Translations under genes and position numbers: made by a program
Shown here: one piece after another, positions 35,001-42,450 of the stretch
Position numbering within the stretch: the stretch's first letter is position 1
Layout of the letters: each line of letters opens with the position of its first letter
Notes under the pieces: generated by a model
Databases searched by the model: none
What the model was told of the DNA's origin: nothing
Seen by the model: only the letters and a program-made list of their open reading frames with translations
NCBI GenBank assembly: GCA_937918935.1
Contig: CAKZSI010000005.1
Location: forward strand, 60,846 to 124,845
Source of the DNA: an uncultured Chloroflexales bacterium
Lineage (GTDB): Bacteria > Chloroflexota > Chloroflexia > Chloroflexales > Chloroflexaceae
Length of the DNA: 64,000 bases
Direction: 5' to 3'

Positions 35001-35883
35001 CGTGCCGAAGCGCGATGTCACCACTGTGACCGTGCGTTCGCCCGCCGTGGCCACCGCCACCGCCACGCTGGAGACCACCGTGCTGGGGCGCCCGATCATC
35101 CGCGTGACGCCGCTCCGCAGCATCGGGGCGGGCCGGCCCAATGAGCAGGTGCCCCATAGCTACGTCCTGCGTAACGACGGCAACGTGACCGTCACCATGG
35201 GGTTGGCCTTCTTCACCCGCGATCCGGCGATCAGCCCGGGCATCTGGCCAACGGCGCTGAATACGAATACGCTGACCCTGCCCCCCGGTGCGCAGCGTGA
35301 CCTGCTGGCCGAAGTTACCGTACCCGCGGGCGCCCAGCAGAGCGTGGGCGGGCAACTGGTGGAGGCGACGACCTTTATCACCGGCACCATTCCGGCAAGT
35401 TCCGAGTTCAGCTATCCGCTCATCACCGTGCCCTTCAGCGCCACCACGCGGGTGAACGTCGCGCCGCGGGCGCTCATCTATCCCGATCAAGAGCAACGGG
35501 CCGCCGCCGGCAGCGAGGTGCGCTTCGTCCACACCGTCGAGAACAAGAGCAATGGACCGGCGCGCTTCTGTCTGGCAGCGGTGACGAACCAGCAGAGCAG
35601 CGTGCGCTTCGAGTCAGCCACCAATGGGTTCGTGATTGACAGCCAGGGCTGCTTCTCGATGGATACGACGACCGACTTCGTTGCCGGGCGCTTCCAGGTC
35701 GCGCAGTTTGTGGTGATCGTGCGCACCAATACCCGCCTGCCCCTCGACGAGATCGAGACGGTCAATGTCTTCCTGCGTAAAGACTCGCAGGATGGCGAAA
35801 CCCTGGCCGAAGCCAGGCTGGTGGACCGGGTCGTCATTACCAGAGGTGAACGCTTCCTGTGGTTGCCGTTTGTGCGGAGATAG
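32062..35883 (+). CDS. Giant secreted beta-helix protein with Ig-like C-terminus
   Basis: Start ATG 32062 has AAGGAG eight bases upstream; the longer open frame is not used. The 1273-aa product has a signal peptide (MSPRRLWPLLLSVLALIVVP, cleavage after AEA), then a CSLREXD-like opening (CTLRQAILAANADNGESLIRF). Residues of about 70-770 are right-handed beta-helix turns with repeated phrases such as NRVEGCYFGV, GNFVYGNYIGV, NLISANGEAGISI and NVIGL. Then follow Ig-like/NEW3 domains of 120-130 residues (GPGETVTYTLRVRNTGSVDF; APRALIYPDQEQRAAAGSEV). The chain ends RFLWLPFVRR, matching the tail of its neighbour. Probably a cell-surface adhesin or S-layer-associated protein; glycan binding is possible for the beta-helix. 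No catalytic residues recognised. Confidence 0.85.
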   Translation: MSPRRLWPLLLSVLALIVVPFAAYPRAEAQGFDPSRTYTVTNDLDNQSTACGPDANPSSGGCTLRQAILAANADNGESLIRFDSGFFSTQRTISPVDSPFPPLTGENDRIEGAVDGFGRPLVVIDGQNAYSFGLRITGKNITISRLIFIRFATLAEPGGAGVWITTPNATGNRVEGCYFGVRPGQTTAEPNRYGVRITNGASQNYVGEDIATPNKRNVFAGNGVSGVSISGASGNFVYGNYIGVTLDASGSVVSLGNDSSGVELTDATGNEIGASSTVGTSPDNRRNLISANGEAGISISGGSGNFIRANYIGTNDTGTGPLGAQPVGVRIKEVALANQLIGLPITAPLVISGNTQYGVLMTTNAASNRVQGAFIGTNYLGAAALPNGAAGIRIENGAANNIIGPGTVVSGNTGNGIELTRGAALTATPPVGNRIERSIIGLNAGATAPVPNTGRGVAVLEGTQGTVVGIDSTPEAFLGNIIAGNAQEGVLVQGPSNLNTLVRGNVIGLRRAPPPTSPPGPITIAEPNGGEAGILVTDGARGTRVERNTVGGVATPSSGIPGIWVRGDGSGSVGAPSPTNIENVSLVGNRIGCLPTSSASPPCSPAPIARPNREGIVVSGGVRNVDLITNTVQLNVGAGIRLSDAYTVTLRSDTSDARSIAYNTGNGIRVDGNSFNVSLLDTTVRDNGEHGIVVAGTTSNVIVLNNTLRANLGRAIRLEDSVQRVRMQNNRLTRNGGPIELVGTTINFPPGSNPGDLNRPNHDIDPPIVDPSFASPQRLRLFQSGRVEGYALPSTAPADQPPDPPSACVNCSIQFFEPDPTLSTSTPDGQGFNLLRAAADIGASGQELLPTAANGFFSGFLQLSGGRLPRQLLLIATDGRGNSSEYARFDVTTGLVLEATSPLATSRGPGETVTYTLRVRNTGSVDFDNLVLETSGTLSGWQFTATPAPGAVFVPALPAGGTRDITVTLTLPLGDHPNVRVPKRDVTTVTVRSPAVATATATLETTVLGRPIIRVTPLRSIGAGRPNEQVPHSYVLRNDGNVTVTMGLAFFTRDPAISPGIWPTALNTNTLTLPPGAQRDLLAEVTVPAGAQQSVGGQLVEATTFITGTIPASSEFSYPLITVPFSATTRVNVAPRALIYPDQEQRAAAGSEVRFVHTVENKSNGPARFCLAAVTNQQSSVRFESATNGFVIDSQGCFSMDTTTDFVAGRFQVAQFVVIVRTNTRLPLDEIETVNVFLRKDSQDGETLAEARLVDRVVITRGERFLWLPFVRR

Positions 35884-35941
35884 ACGCCCACGCTTCTCTT
35901 TTCTATCGCCTGTTCGGATACCTGGCTTATGCCGTTTCCGT

Positions 35942-36030
35942 CCGGGAGGGCGTAGCCCTCCCGGACCTTCCCCTCAGGCAGGAGGTGGGGAAATCCGGTT
36001 TCTCCGTCCTCCCGCAGGAGCTATTCGGAC
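35942..36030. repeat. Full composite repeat (A + linker + B) between the giant genes
   Basis: Module A CCGGGAGGG-CGTAG-CCCTCCCGG (35942-35964), linker ACCTTCCCCTCAGGCAGGAGG, module B TGGGGAAATCC-GGTTTCTCCG (35986-36007). One of the clearest complete units. Confidence 0.8.
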
Positions 36031-36057
36031 AGGCTCTACACAAGCACACTGAGGAGA

Positions 36058-39000
36058 ATGCCCGTGCCAAACCTCGCGCGCCGTTGTAGCTTCATCCTGC
36101 TCCTGGCTCTGCTGCTGACGGCATTCCCTGCCGTGCAGCCTGTCCTCGCGCAGAGTAGTCTGGTCGTTACCTCCTCCGCCGACACCGATGATGGCGGCCC
36201 CACCTGCGGCGCTACGGATTGTACGCTGCGTAAGGCCATCCGGCTGGCCAATAGCATATCCGGTCCCAATACGATCACCTTTGCGCCGGGAGTGACCACC
36301 ATCCAGCCCCAGACCCAGCCCCTGCCGCCCCTCACCGATGATGGGACGACGATTGACGGCGGGAGCAGCCGTGTGACCATCAGCGGGGTGGTGTTGGCGG
36401 CGAACAGTGTCTCGGGGCACGGGCTAAACATCGTCTCGAACGGCAACACCATTCGCGGCCTGGTGATTGTGGGTTTTCCTCCCGGCGGGGTTGCCGTGGC
36501 CAGCGGTTCGGGCATCTTTATTGATGGCAGCCTTAACGGCGGAGACAACAACCGCGTCTACAACTGCTACCTGGGCGTTGAGGCCGACGGCGTGACGTCG
36601 AATGGCAACGGGCGCTACGGCGTAGCCATGGCCAATGGCGCGAGCAACAATATCATCGGCGGTGTGGGCGCCAATGAGCGCAATGTCATTGCCGCGAATC
36701 TCGTCGCGAATGTGGTGGTTGCCAACGCGGGCGAAATCGCCCTTAATGAGAACAACCAGATTATCGGCAACTACGTCGGCGTGAACGCCGCTGGCACGGC
36801 CCAACCTGCGAATGTGAATACCAGTGCGACCGAGGCCGGCATCAGTGTGTCTGTCGGAGCGCGGGGCACGCTGATTGCCGATAACCTGGTTGGCGGGCAT
36901 ACGTCCACCGTGCCGGCCAACCAGATCATCGCCGGGATTACTGTTTCGAGCTTTGAAACGACCTTCAACAGCGCGCTGACGCCTCGCGACACGACCATCG
37001 TCCGCAACCTGATCGGGGTCAATAGCGCCGGCACGGCCATTCCCAACCGGGTTGGCATTCTGGTGGGCGCCTTTCCCAACCCGAACTACGGCCCCTACAA
37101 TACGGTGATCGGCGATCCGCTCGATCCCGCCGGAGGGCGCAATGTGATTGCCGGCAATGCGAACCGGGGGATCGAGATTACCGAGAGCACCCAGAAGTAT
37201 GGCAACGTGACCATTGCCGGCAACTACATCGGCCTCGATGCCAGCGGCGCGCCGCTGGCCAACGGCGCCGAAGGGGTCTTCGTGGGGCGCTACAACGCTG
37301 CTGCGGTGGGTGATGATCCGGTGGTGACGGTTGGCCCGGCGAACGTGATTTCAGGCAACAACCTCTATGGGATCAGGTTCCGCTCGGGCGGCCACGTGGT
37401 GCGCGGGAATGTCCTGGGGGCCAATCCCGATGGTTCTTCCTCACGGCTCACCGCGCCCCGCACAGCGAATAATGCGCCTAATATCTGGATCGAAAACGGC
37501 AATGGCATCCGCATTGGCGGCCCCGGCATCGCTGACCGCAACATTATTGCCTGGAGCGGCTCGGCGGCGGGTGGGGTAGGGGCCGGGATCCTGATCGATC
37601 CCGCTGCCTCGGGCACGCTGAGCAACTGTAGCGGCCCCTGCGCCACCGGCGGCCATACCATAGAGAATAACTTTATCGGCGTGCGCCGCGATGGAAGCGC
37701 GGCGCTGAACACCAGCAGCGCTGTCGCCCGCGAAGGCATTCGTGTACGCCGAAGTGACACCAATACCATTCGGAATAACGTCATCTCTGGCGTCGGGATC
37801 GGGATCAGACTGGGTGGCGGCGCCAGCGGTCAGGAGGCCAGCAACAACACGATTACTGGCAATCGCATCGGCACGCAGGCCAGCGGGTCGCTGGCCTCGG
37901 GCACAGGGATTGGCAACCTGCAAGATGGTCTGGATCTGGTTTCCGGCTCGAACAATACGATCCAGAACAATCTGATCGCCTTCAACGGCAGCGCCAGTTT
38001 GCCTGGCGATCCCTATCACGGCATTCGCGTCGGTGCGTCGAACAATCAGATTATCGGCAATCAACTGGCCTTCAACGGCGCTTTCAGTGTCGGCGATGGG
38101 GTACGCGTGAACGTGGCCACTGCGGTCAGGATTTCCCAGACCACTACGACCCAGAGCAGAGGGGATGGGATCGGGCTTTCCAACGGCGGCAATGGCAGCC
38201 AGGCGTCGCCGACGCTGACAGGGGTAACTGCCGGCCCCCCGCCGGTTCTGACTGGAACGACGTGCGCGAATTGCACGGTTGAGGTCTTTACGTCGTCCGT
38301 CGCCGAGGATCGCGAGGGGCCACTCTACCTGACCAGCGGCACGGCCGACGCCAGCGGCAATTTCAGCATCCCCATCCCTGGATGTCTGCGCTACCTGACG
38401 GCCACGGCAACTACCTCTGGCAACAACACCTCGCCTTTTACCAATGCTCTGGATAGCGGCGCGCTGGGGCCATGCACGGCGGCGCCTACGTTCAGCCTCG
38501 GCGCGGCCTCACCGAGCAGCCGCAACGTCAATATCGGCAGTTCCACGATCTTCACGCATACGCTGACCCACAATGCCCCGGTGGAGCGCACCTACGTTAT
38601 TCAGATCAATTCGTCCCTGGGGTGGGCCAGCGGCCCGGCCACGGTGACCGTGCCGGCCGCGCCTTCCGGCGGGCAAAGTTCGGTGGAGTTTGGCGTGACG
38701 GTGGGCGTGCCCCTGGGAACGGCCCCCGGCACCGTACACGGCGTCAACGTGCGAGCCGTGTTTGGCGCCGCTACCTCCAATGAAGTAACCGATACCGTCA
38801 CCGCGGTGCAGCCCACCGTGCAGCCCGCCACCCCGGAGGTCACGCCAATGACCCAGACGCTGCCGCTCTCCGGCGCGTCGGTGACCTTCACGCATACGGT
38901 GAGAAATATCGGTGACCTGCCTGGCAATTTTGAGGTGGTCGGGCTGAACTTCGTTGGCGCGCCGCCAACGGGCTGGTCCATCGGTTCCGTGACGTTAACC

Positions 39001-41247
39001 CCCACGAATCTGCCTGCTGGCGGCACGGCCACGCTTACCATCGTGGTCAATACTCCAGGCGCCACGCCGCCCCCTGGAGAGGTGCGCGTGCGCTTCCGCG
39101 TGGGCGTTGTGGGTACCGAGCGTCGCACCGATCCGGTGGATGATATCATCAGCATCCCGACCATTCGGAGCTTCACCTTCCTACCTGCTGACGATCCGTT
39201 GATCCGCACCGTGCCCGCGGGGGGCGACGCGATCTTCGAGTACACCCTGACCAACACCGGTAACGCGCCTGATAGCTTCACGGTAACGCCTACCCTGCCG
39301 GGAGGATCGCCGCTGGTGGTGCAGGGCGTCAACGCCACGCCCTCTCTGACCGGCCTGGCGGCAGGCGCTGCCTCGACAGTGCGGGTGACCATCCGTGTGC
39401 CGTCGGTGACCGCGCAGGGCAATTATGACTTCACTGTGACCGCTGCCGCCTCCGGCGGCTCAAGCCCGCCGCCAGCGGTGACGCGCAATGCCCGCGTGGC
39501 GGTTACCGGCGGCGGGGCCGCGCGGATTGACCCCGGAACCGGAACGCCCGACCCGGTGGACGTGCGTACCACCCCCGGCACGGTGACCTTTGTGAACACC
39601 GTGACCAATACCGGCAACGCCGCTGTGCCGATCAACGTGCCGGCCACCTTCACCGGCCCGGCAGGCTGGACGGTGACCACGACCGCCAATACCTGCGACG
39701 ATACGCCAACCATTGCGCCAAACGGCACGTGTACGTTTACGGTCCAGGTAAATGTGCCGCAGGGGGTGGACGCGGGCGCGTATCCAATCCAGATCTCGGC
39801 GACCGCCGACAACAGCGCCCAGGTTCCCCCGGTGAGTGATTTCACTGCCACGGCCACCATCACCGTCAATGTGCAGCGCTTCCGCGGAGTGGAACTGGCG
39901 CCTGATCGTGAGAGCGAAGGCGGGCCAGGGGCAATGCTGACCTTCACCCATACCCTGACCAATACCGGCAACGCTGCCGACAGCTTCGATCTGAGTGTGA
40001 GTTCAAGCGAGCCGGGCTGGACGGTCACGGTCTCGCCGACAGCGACGCTGGATGTGCCGCGCAATGGTACGCGGACGGTCACCGTGCAGGTGGCCGTGCC
40101 CGCCGGTCTGGGAGCTGGTTCGTCAACGACGATTACCGTGACAGCCACAGGTCGCGAGGGTGGGCCAAGCGCCAGCGCCACCGACGTGGCGCGTGTCGCC
40201 AGCATTACGGCTGCCGACCTGTCGCCGGGGCAGCGCCGTAATCTCAATCCGGGCGAGTCGGTGACGTACACCCATACGGTAACCAACACTGGCACCACTA
40301 CCACGGCCTTCATCATCGAGACCAGTGACAGCGCGACTGGCTGGGGTTCGACGGTGACTGGCAGCCCCACCCCGACGCTCGGCCCTGGCCAGAGCGCCAC
40401 GATCACGGTACAGGTGACAGCGCCAGCTTCCGCCGCGCGGGGTGAGCAGAACACCACCCTGGTTCGCGTGCGCGCGGTCGGTGCAGATACACCGGTGCTC
40501 GACGAAGTAGAGGACATCACCACTGTCGGTCCGGCCTTCGGGGTGATCATCGAGCCGAATCGCAGCGCTGAGGGGCCGCCCAATAGCACAGTGGTCTTTA
40601 CGCACACGGTGCAGAACATCGGCGCGGAGCAGGGCCTCTTCCGCCTCACGGTGGCCGAGGCCAACGGCTGGCCGACGACCGTCGCGCCCGATCTGGTGAA
40701 CCTGGGTCCAGGCCAGGAGATCGAGGTCACGGTGCGGGTCTTTATCCCCGATGGGAAGCGCGCCGGCGATCCGGGCTTCGCACGGGTGCGGGTGGAGCTG
40801 GTTGGCAACCCGGAGATCTCCGATGATGCCGAGGATAGCCTGACGGTGAGCCGGGTGGCGGGGGTGACCCTGGCCGCCTCGCAGGTGCGTTTGATCCAGC
40901 CCGGCGGCCGTCCACAGATCCTGACGGGGTTGGCAGTGACCAACCGGGGAAGCGCCGCCGATGTGTTTGACCTCGTGCCAGTTGGCTTGCCCGCGGGCTG
41001 GAGTCTGACGCTCACCCCGTCAACCGTTGTAGTGGATCGTGAGGGTACTTTCCGGGTGGGGATGGAAGTGACCGTGCCGGCCAGCGTTGCGCCGGGAACG
41101 ATCACGCGGTTCTTTGTCGAGGCGCGTTCACGGTTCGACGGCACGGTGCGTGACCGGGTAGAAGTGACCCTGGTTGTGCCCGAAGCGCCCACGGTGACGG
41201 AAGTGCGCCCGCGGATCTACCTGCCGCTGGTGCGGATGGCACAGTGA
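36058..41247 (+). CDS. Giant secreted beta-helix protein with about eight Ig-like/NEW3 repeats
   Basis: ATG 36058 is one base after GAGGAG; GTG 36064 has better spacing and may be the real start. The product (about 1729 aa) has a signal peptide (FILLLALLLTAFPAVQPVLAQ), a CSLREXD-like start (CTLRKAIRLANSISGPNTITF) and a beta-helix to roughly residue 720 (repeats such as NNIIGGVGANERNVI, NVTIAGNYIGLDASG, NQIIGNQLAF). Then come about eight domains of 90-130 residues, each with a variant of T-F-T-H-T-V-x-N-T-G and later G-W-T-V-x-x-x-P and V-x-V-x-V-P. The chain ends VRPRIYLPLVRMAQ. It is a paralogue of the preceding gene with more Ig-like units. The likely role is cell-surface stalk or adhesin; ligand unknown. 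Confidence 0.85.
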   Translation: MPVPNLARRCSFILLLALLLTAFPAVQPVLAQSSLVVTSSADTDDGGPTCGATDCTLRKAIRLANSISGPNTITFAPGVTTIQPQTQPLPPLTDDGTTIDGGSSRVTISGVVLAANSVSGHGLNIVSNGNTIRGLVIVGFPPGGVAVASGSGIFIDGSLNGGDNNRVYNCYLGVEADGVTSNGNGRYGVAMANGASNNIIGGVGANERNVIAANLVANVVVANAGEIALNENNQIIGNYVGVNAAGTAQPANVNTSATEAGISVSVGARGTLIADNLVGGHTSTVPANQIIAGITVSSFETTFNSALTPRDTTIVRNLIGVNSAGTAIPNRVGILVGAFPNPNYGPYNTVIGDPLDPAGGRNVIAGNANRGIEITESTQKYGNVTIAGNYIGLDASGAPLANGAEGVFVGRYNAAAVGDDPVVTVGPANVISGNNLYGIRFRSGGHVVRGNVLGANPDGSSSRLTAPRTANNAPNIWIENGNGIRIGGPGIADRNIIAWSGSAAGGVGAGILIDPAASGTLSNCSGPCATGGHTIENNFIGVRRDGSAALNTSSAVAREGIRVRRSDTNTIRNNVISGVGIGIRLGGGASGQEASNNTITGNRIGTQASGSLASGTGIGNLQDGLDLVSGSNNTIQNNLIAFNGSASLPGDPYHGIRVGASNNQIIGNQLAFNGAFSVGDGVRVNVATAVRISQTTTTQSRGDGIGLSNGGNGSQASPTLTGVTAGPPPVLTGTTCANCTVEVFTSSVAEDREGPLYLTSGTADASGNFSIPIPGCLRYLTATATTSGNNTSPFTNALDSGALGPCTAAPTFSLGAASPSSRNVNIGSSTIFTHTLTHNAPVERTYVIQINSSLGWASGPATVTVPAAPSGGQSSVEFGVTVGVPLGTAPGTVHGVNVRAVFGAATSNEVTDTVTAVQPTVQPATPEVTPMTQTLPLSGASVTFTHTVRNIGDLPGNFEVVGLNFVGAPPTGWSIGSVTLTPTNLPAGGTATLTIVVNTPGATPPPGEVRVRFRVGVVGTERRTDPVDDIISIPTIRSFTFLPADDPLIRTVPAGGDAIFEYTLTNTGNAPDSFTVTPTLPGGSPLVVQGVNATPSLTGLAAGAASTVRVTIRVPSVTAQGNYDFTVTAAASGGSSPPPAVTRNARVAVTGGGAARIDPGTGTPDPVDVRTTPGTVTFVNTVTNTGNAAVPINVPATFTGPAGWTVTTTANTCDDTPTIAPNGTCTFTVQVNVPQGVDAGAYPIQISATADNSAQVPPVSDFTATATITVNVQRFRGVELAPDRESEGGPGAMLTFTHTLTNTGNAADSFDLSVSSSEPGWTVTVSPTATLDVPRNGTRTVTVQVAVPAGLGAGSSTTITVTATGREGGPSASATDVARVASITAADLSPGQRRNLNPGESVTYTHTVTNTGTTTTAFIIETSDSATGWGSTVTGSPTPTLGPGQSATITVQVTAPASAARGEQNTTLVRVRAVGADTPVLDEVEDITTVGPAFGVIIEPNRSAEGPPNSTVVFTHTVQNIGAEQGLFRLTVAEANGWPTTVAPDLVNLGPGQEIEVTVRVFIPDGKRAGDPGFARVRVELVGNPEISDDAEDSLTVSRVAGVTLAASQVRLIQPGGRPQILTGLAVTNRGSAADVFDLVPVGLPAGWSLTLTPSTVVVDREGTFRVGMEVTVPASVAPGTITRFFVEARSRFDGTVRDRVEVTLVVPEAPTVTEVRPRIYLPLVRMAQ

Positions 41248-41265
41248 TCGTTCCAGCCGGCAGAG

Positions 41266-41296
41266 GCAACGGGGGCGGCCAGGCCGCCCCCGTTGC
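41266..41296 (+). terminator. Perfect GC hairpin after the second giant gene
   Basis: GCAACGGGGGCGGCC-A-GGCCGCCCCCGTTGC, 18 bases after the stop. The stem is very strong but no T-run follows; termination or mRNA end protection is inferred from position. Confidence 0.6.
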
Positions 41297-41299
41297 GCT

Positions 41300-41520
41300 A
41301 TGCCCTGTACCAACTTGTGGGGGTCGCAGACCGTCGCAACCCCATCTCTCGATCGGGTCAACGCAAAATCTTTGGGGCGAAGCCCAGACGCAGCATGTCT
41401 GGTTGATTCTGGCGGCCCGGCCGCCGAAACCAGCCAGATATGGTGTCGAGCGGCGTAGACGCCCCAACCGCCCCTGCCGGAGGCGGACGTTGGATCAATG
41501 CTGTTGTCTCAACGGGTGAG
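41300..41520. other. Gene-free stretch with degenerate repeat fragments
   Basis: No gene seen. CCCCTGCCGGAGGCGGACGT, followed by TGGATCAA (41472-41500), resembles segments at 2648-2674 (ending CGTTGCATCA) and 17440-17462 (also CGTTGCATCA), perhaps remnants of one dispersed element. Confidence 0.35.
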
Positions 41521-41549
41521 TTGCCGAAACATCAATCAGCAGGTATAGT
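41521..41549 (+). promoter_or_regulatory. Promoter of the 81-aa protein gene
   Basis: TTGCCG (41521-41526), 17-base spacer, TATAGT (41544-41549); predicted start about 30 bases before the gene. Confidence 0.6.
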
Positions 41550-41585
41550 AATGAGCGTCGGTCAGGCCACACGTGGAGGAGCTCC

Positions 41586-41831
41586 ATGAACCTTGATGAA
41601 GCCATTAGCGAGATCAGCCGACGGATCCACGCTGCTTCACCGGACGCGGTCGTTCGGGTGACGCGCGTTTCGAGCGAAGAGGCCACCATCCGCGCCTATG
41701 CCCCGGTCAGTGAAGAGGGCGCCATTAAAGAAGCCACACACGAATACACCCTGCAACTGCTGGCCGGCGAAGGGCTTGATGTGCAGGTGCTGGTGTATGA
41801 TATTGCCACCTCCCTTCCCCCCGAAGAGTGA
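41586..41831 (+). CDS. Small hypothetical protein, 81 aa
   Basis: Not recognised as any named family. The frame has its own promoter-like sequence and a strong ribosome site (GGAGGAG, five to six bases before ATG), which makes it a real gene. The protein is acidic and compact: a helix (LDEAISEISRRIHAASPD), then two or three strands (AVVRVTRVSSEEATIRAYAP; EYTLQLLAGEGLDVQVLVYD) and an acidic end (PPEE). The pattern suggests a small alpha-beta domain without signal peptide or membrane segment. It is followed by a hairpin repeat and the convergent aroQ gene. No function proposed. Confidence 0.7.
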   Translation: MNLDEAISEISRRIHAASPDAVVRVTRVSSEEATIRAYAPVSEEGAIKEATHEYTLQLLAGEGLDVQVLVYDIATSLPPEE

Positions 41832-41900
41832 AGCTCGTTGCCGATGTGAACAGAGGTCCCTCACGGGAAGTTCCGGGAGGGTGCAGCTCTCCCAGTAAAG

Positions 41901-41935
41901 CCGAAGCATTGGCGCAGCCAGTGCTTCGGTCTTAC
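41901..41935. repeat. Second hairpin-repeat family, complete copy
   Basis: CCGAAGCATTGGCGCAGCC-AGTGCTTCGGTCTTAC; the arms CCGAAGCA.TGG and CCA.TGCTTCGG fold back. It touches the end of aroQ (41932). Confidence 0.7.
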
Positions 41936-42399
41936 TTTCCTGGCCCCCGGCCCGCCAGAGTGTTCTCCCGTTCGGCGATCAGCCATTCGAGCGCCAGCAG
42001 GTAGCCCCGCCACCCCAGGCCGGTGATCTGCCCCGTGGCGATCGGGGCGACAACCGAGGTGTGGCGGAACGGCTCGCGCCGGTAGACGTTGGAGAGATGC
42101 ACCTCAATGATCGGCGCGCTCAGCGCGGCCAGTGCGTCGCGCAGAGCCAGACCGTAGTGGGTCAGCGCCCCCGGATTGATAATCACCCCGGCGGCGTGCC
42201 ATCCTTCGTTCTGCAAGAAGTCGATCAAGACACCCTCGTGGTTCGACTGCACGCTGATCAGGCGCAGGCCGGCGCTGGCTGCGCGGGCGCTCAGGGCGGC
42301 GTCAATCTCAGCGAGGGTGGTGTGGCCGTAGATGGCCGGCTCGCGCTGGCCGAGCATGTTCAGATTCGGGCCATGGATCACGGCGATGGTGTCGGGCAT
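41932..42399 (-). CDS. aroQ: Type II 3-dehydroquinate dehydratase
   Basis: Third step of the shikimate pathway. From ATG 42399 (GGAG six bases upstream) the product has 155 aa, normal for the dodecameric type II enzymes. Key parts: [18 protein letters not shown] with the catalytic Tyr and the Arg of the mobile loop, [33 protein letters not shown] (substrate Asn) and [21 protein letters not shown] with the catalytic His. The frame is open 16 codons further upstream but without a ribosome site. It is followed on the same strand upstream by the TPR/membrane gene, only about 50 bases away, though a functional link is not apparent. No shikimate neighbours are in the window. Confidence 0.95.
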   Translation of the reverse strand: MPDTIAVIHGPNLNMLGQREPAIYGHTTLAEIDAALSARAASAGLRLISVQSNHEGVLIDFLQNEGWHAAGVIINPGALTHYGLALRDALAALSAPIIEVHLSNVYRREPFRHTSVVAPIATGQITGLGWRGYLLALEWLIAERENTLAGRGPGK

Positions 42400-42450
42400 A
42401 GGTGCTCCAGGTTCTCTCAGGGGAGGACAGCGCCCTTCTAAAGCCACGTC

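Noticed and set aside
33733..35532. 599-codon minus-strand frame inside the first giant gene
   Set aside because: Opposite strand of a well-supported secreted protein gene; composition typical of an antisense shadow.
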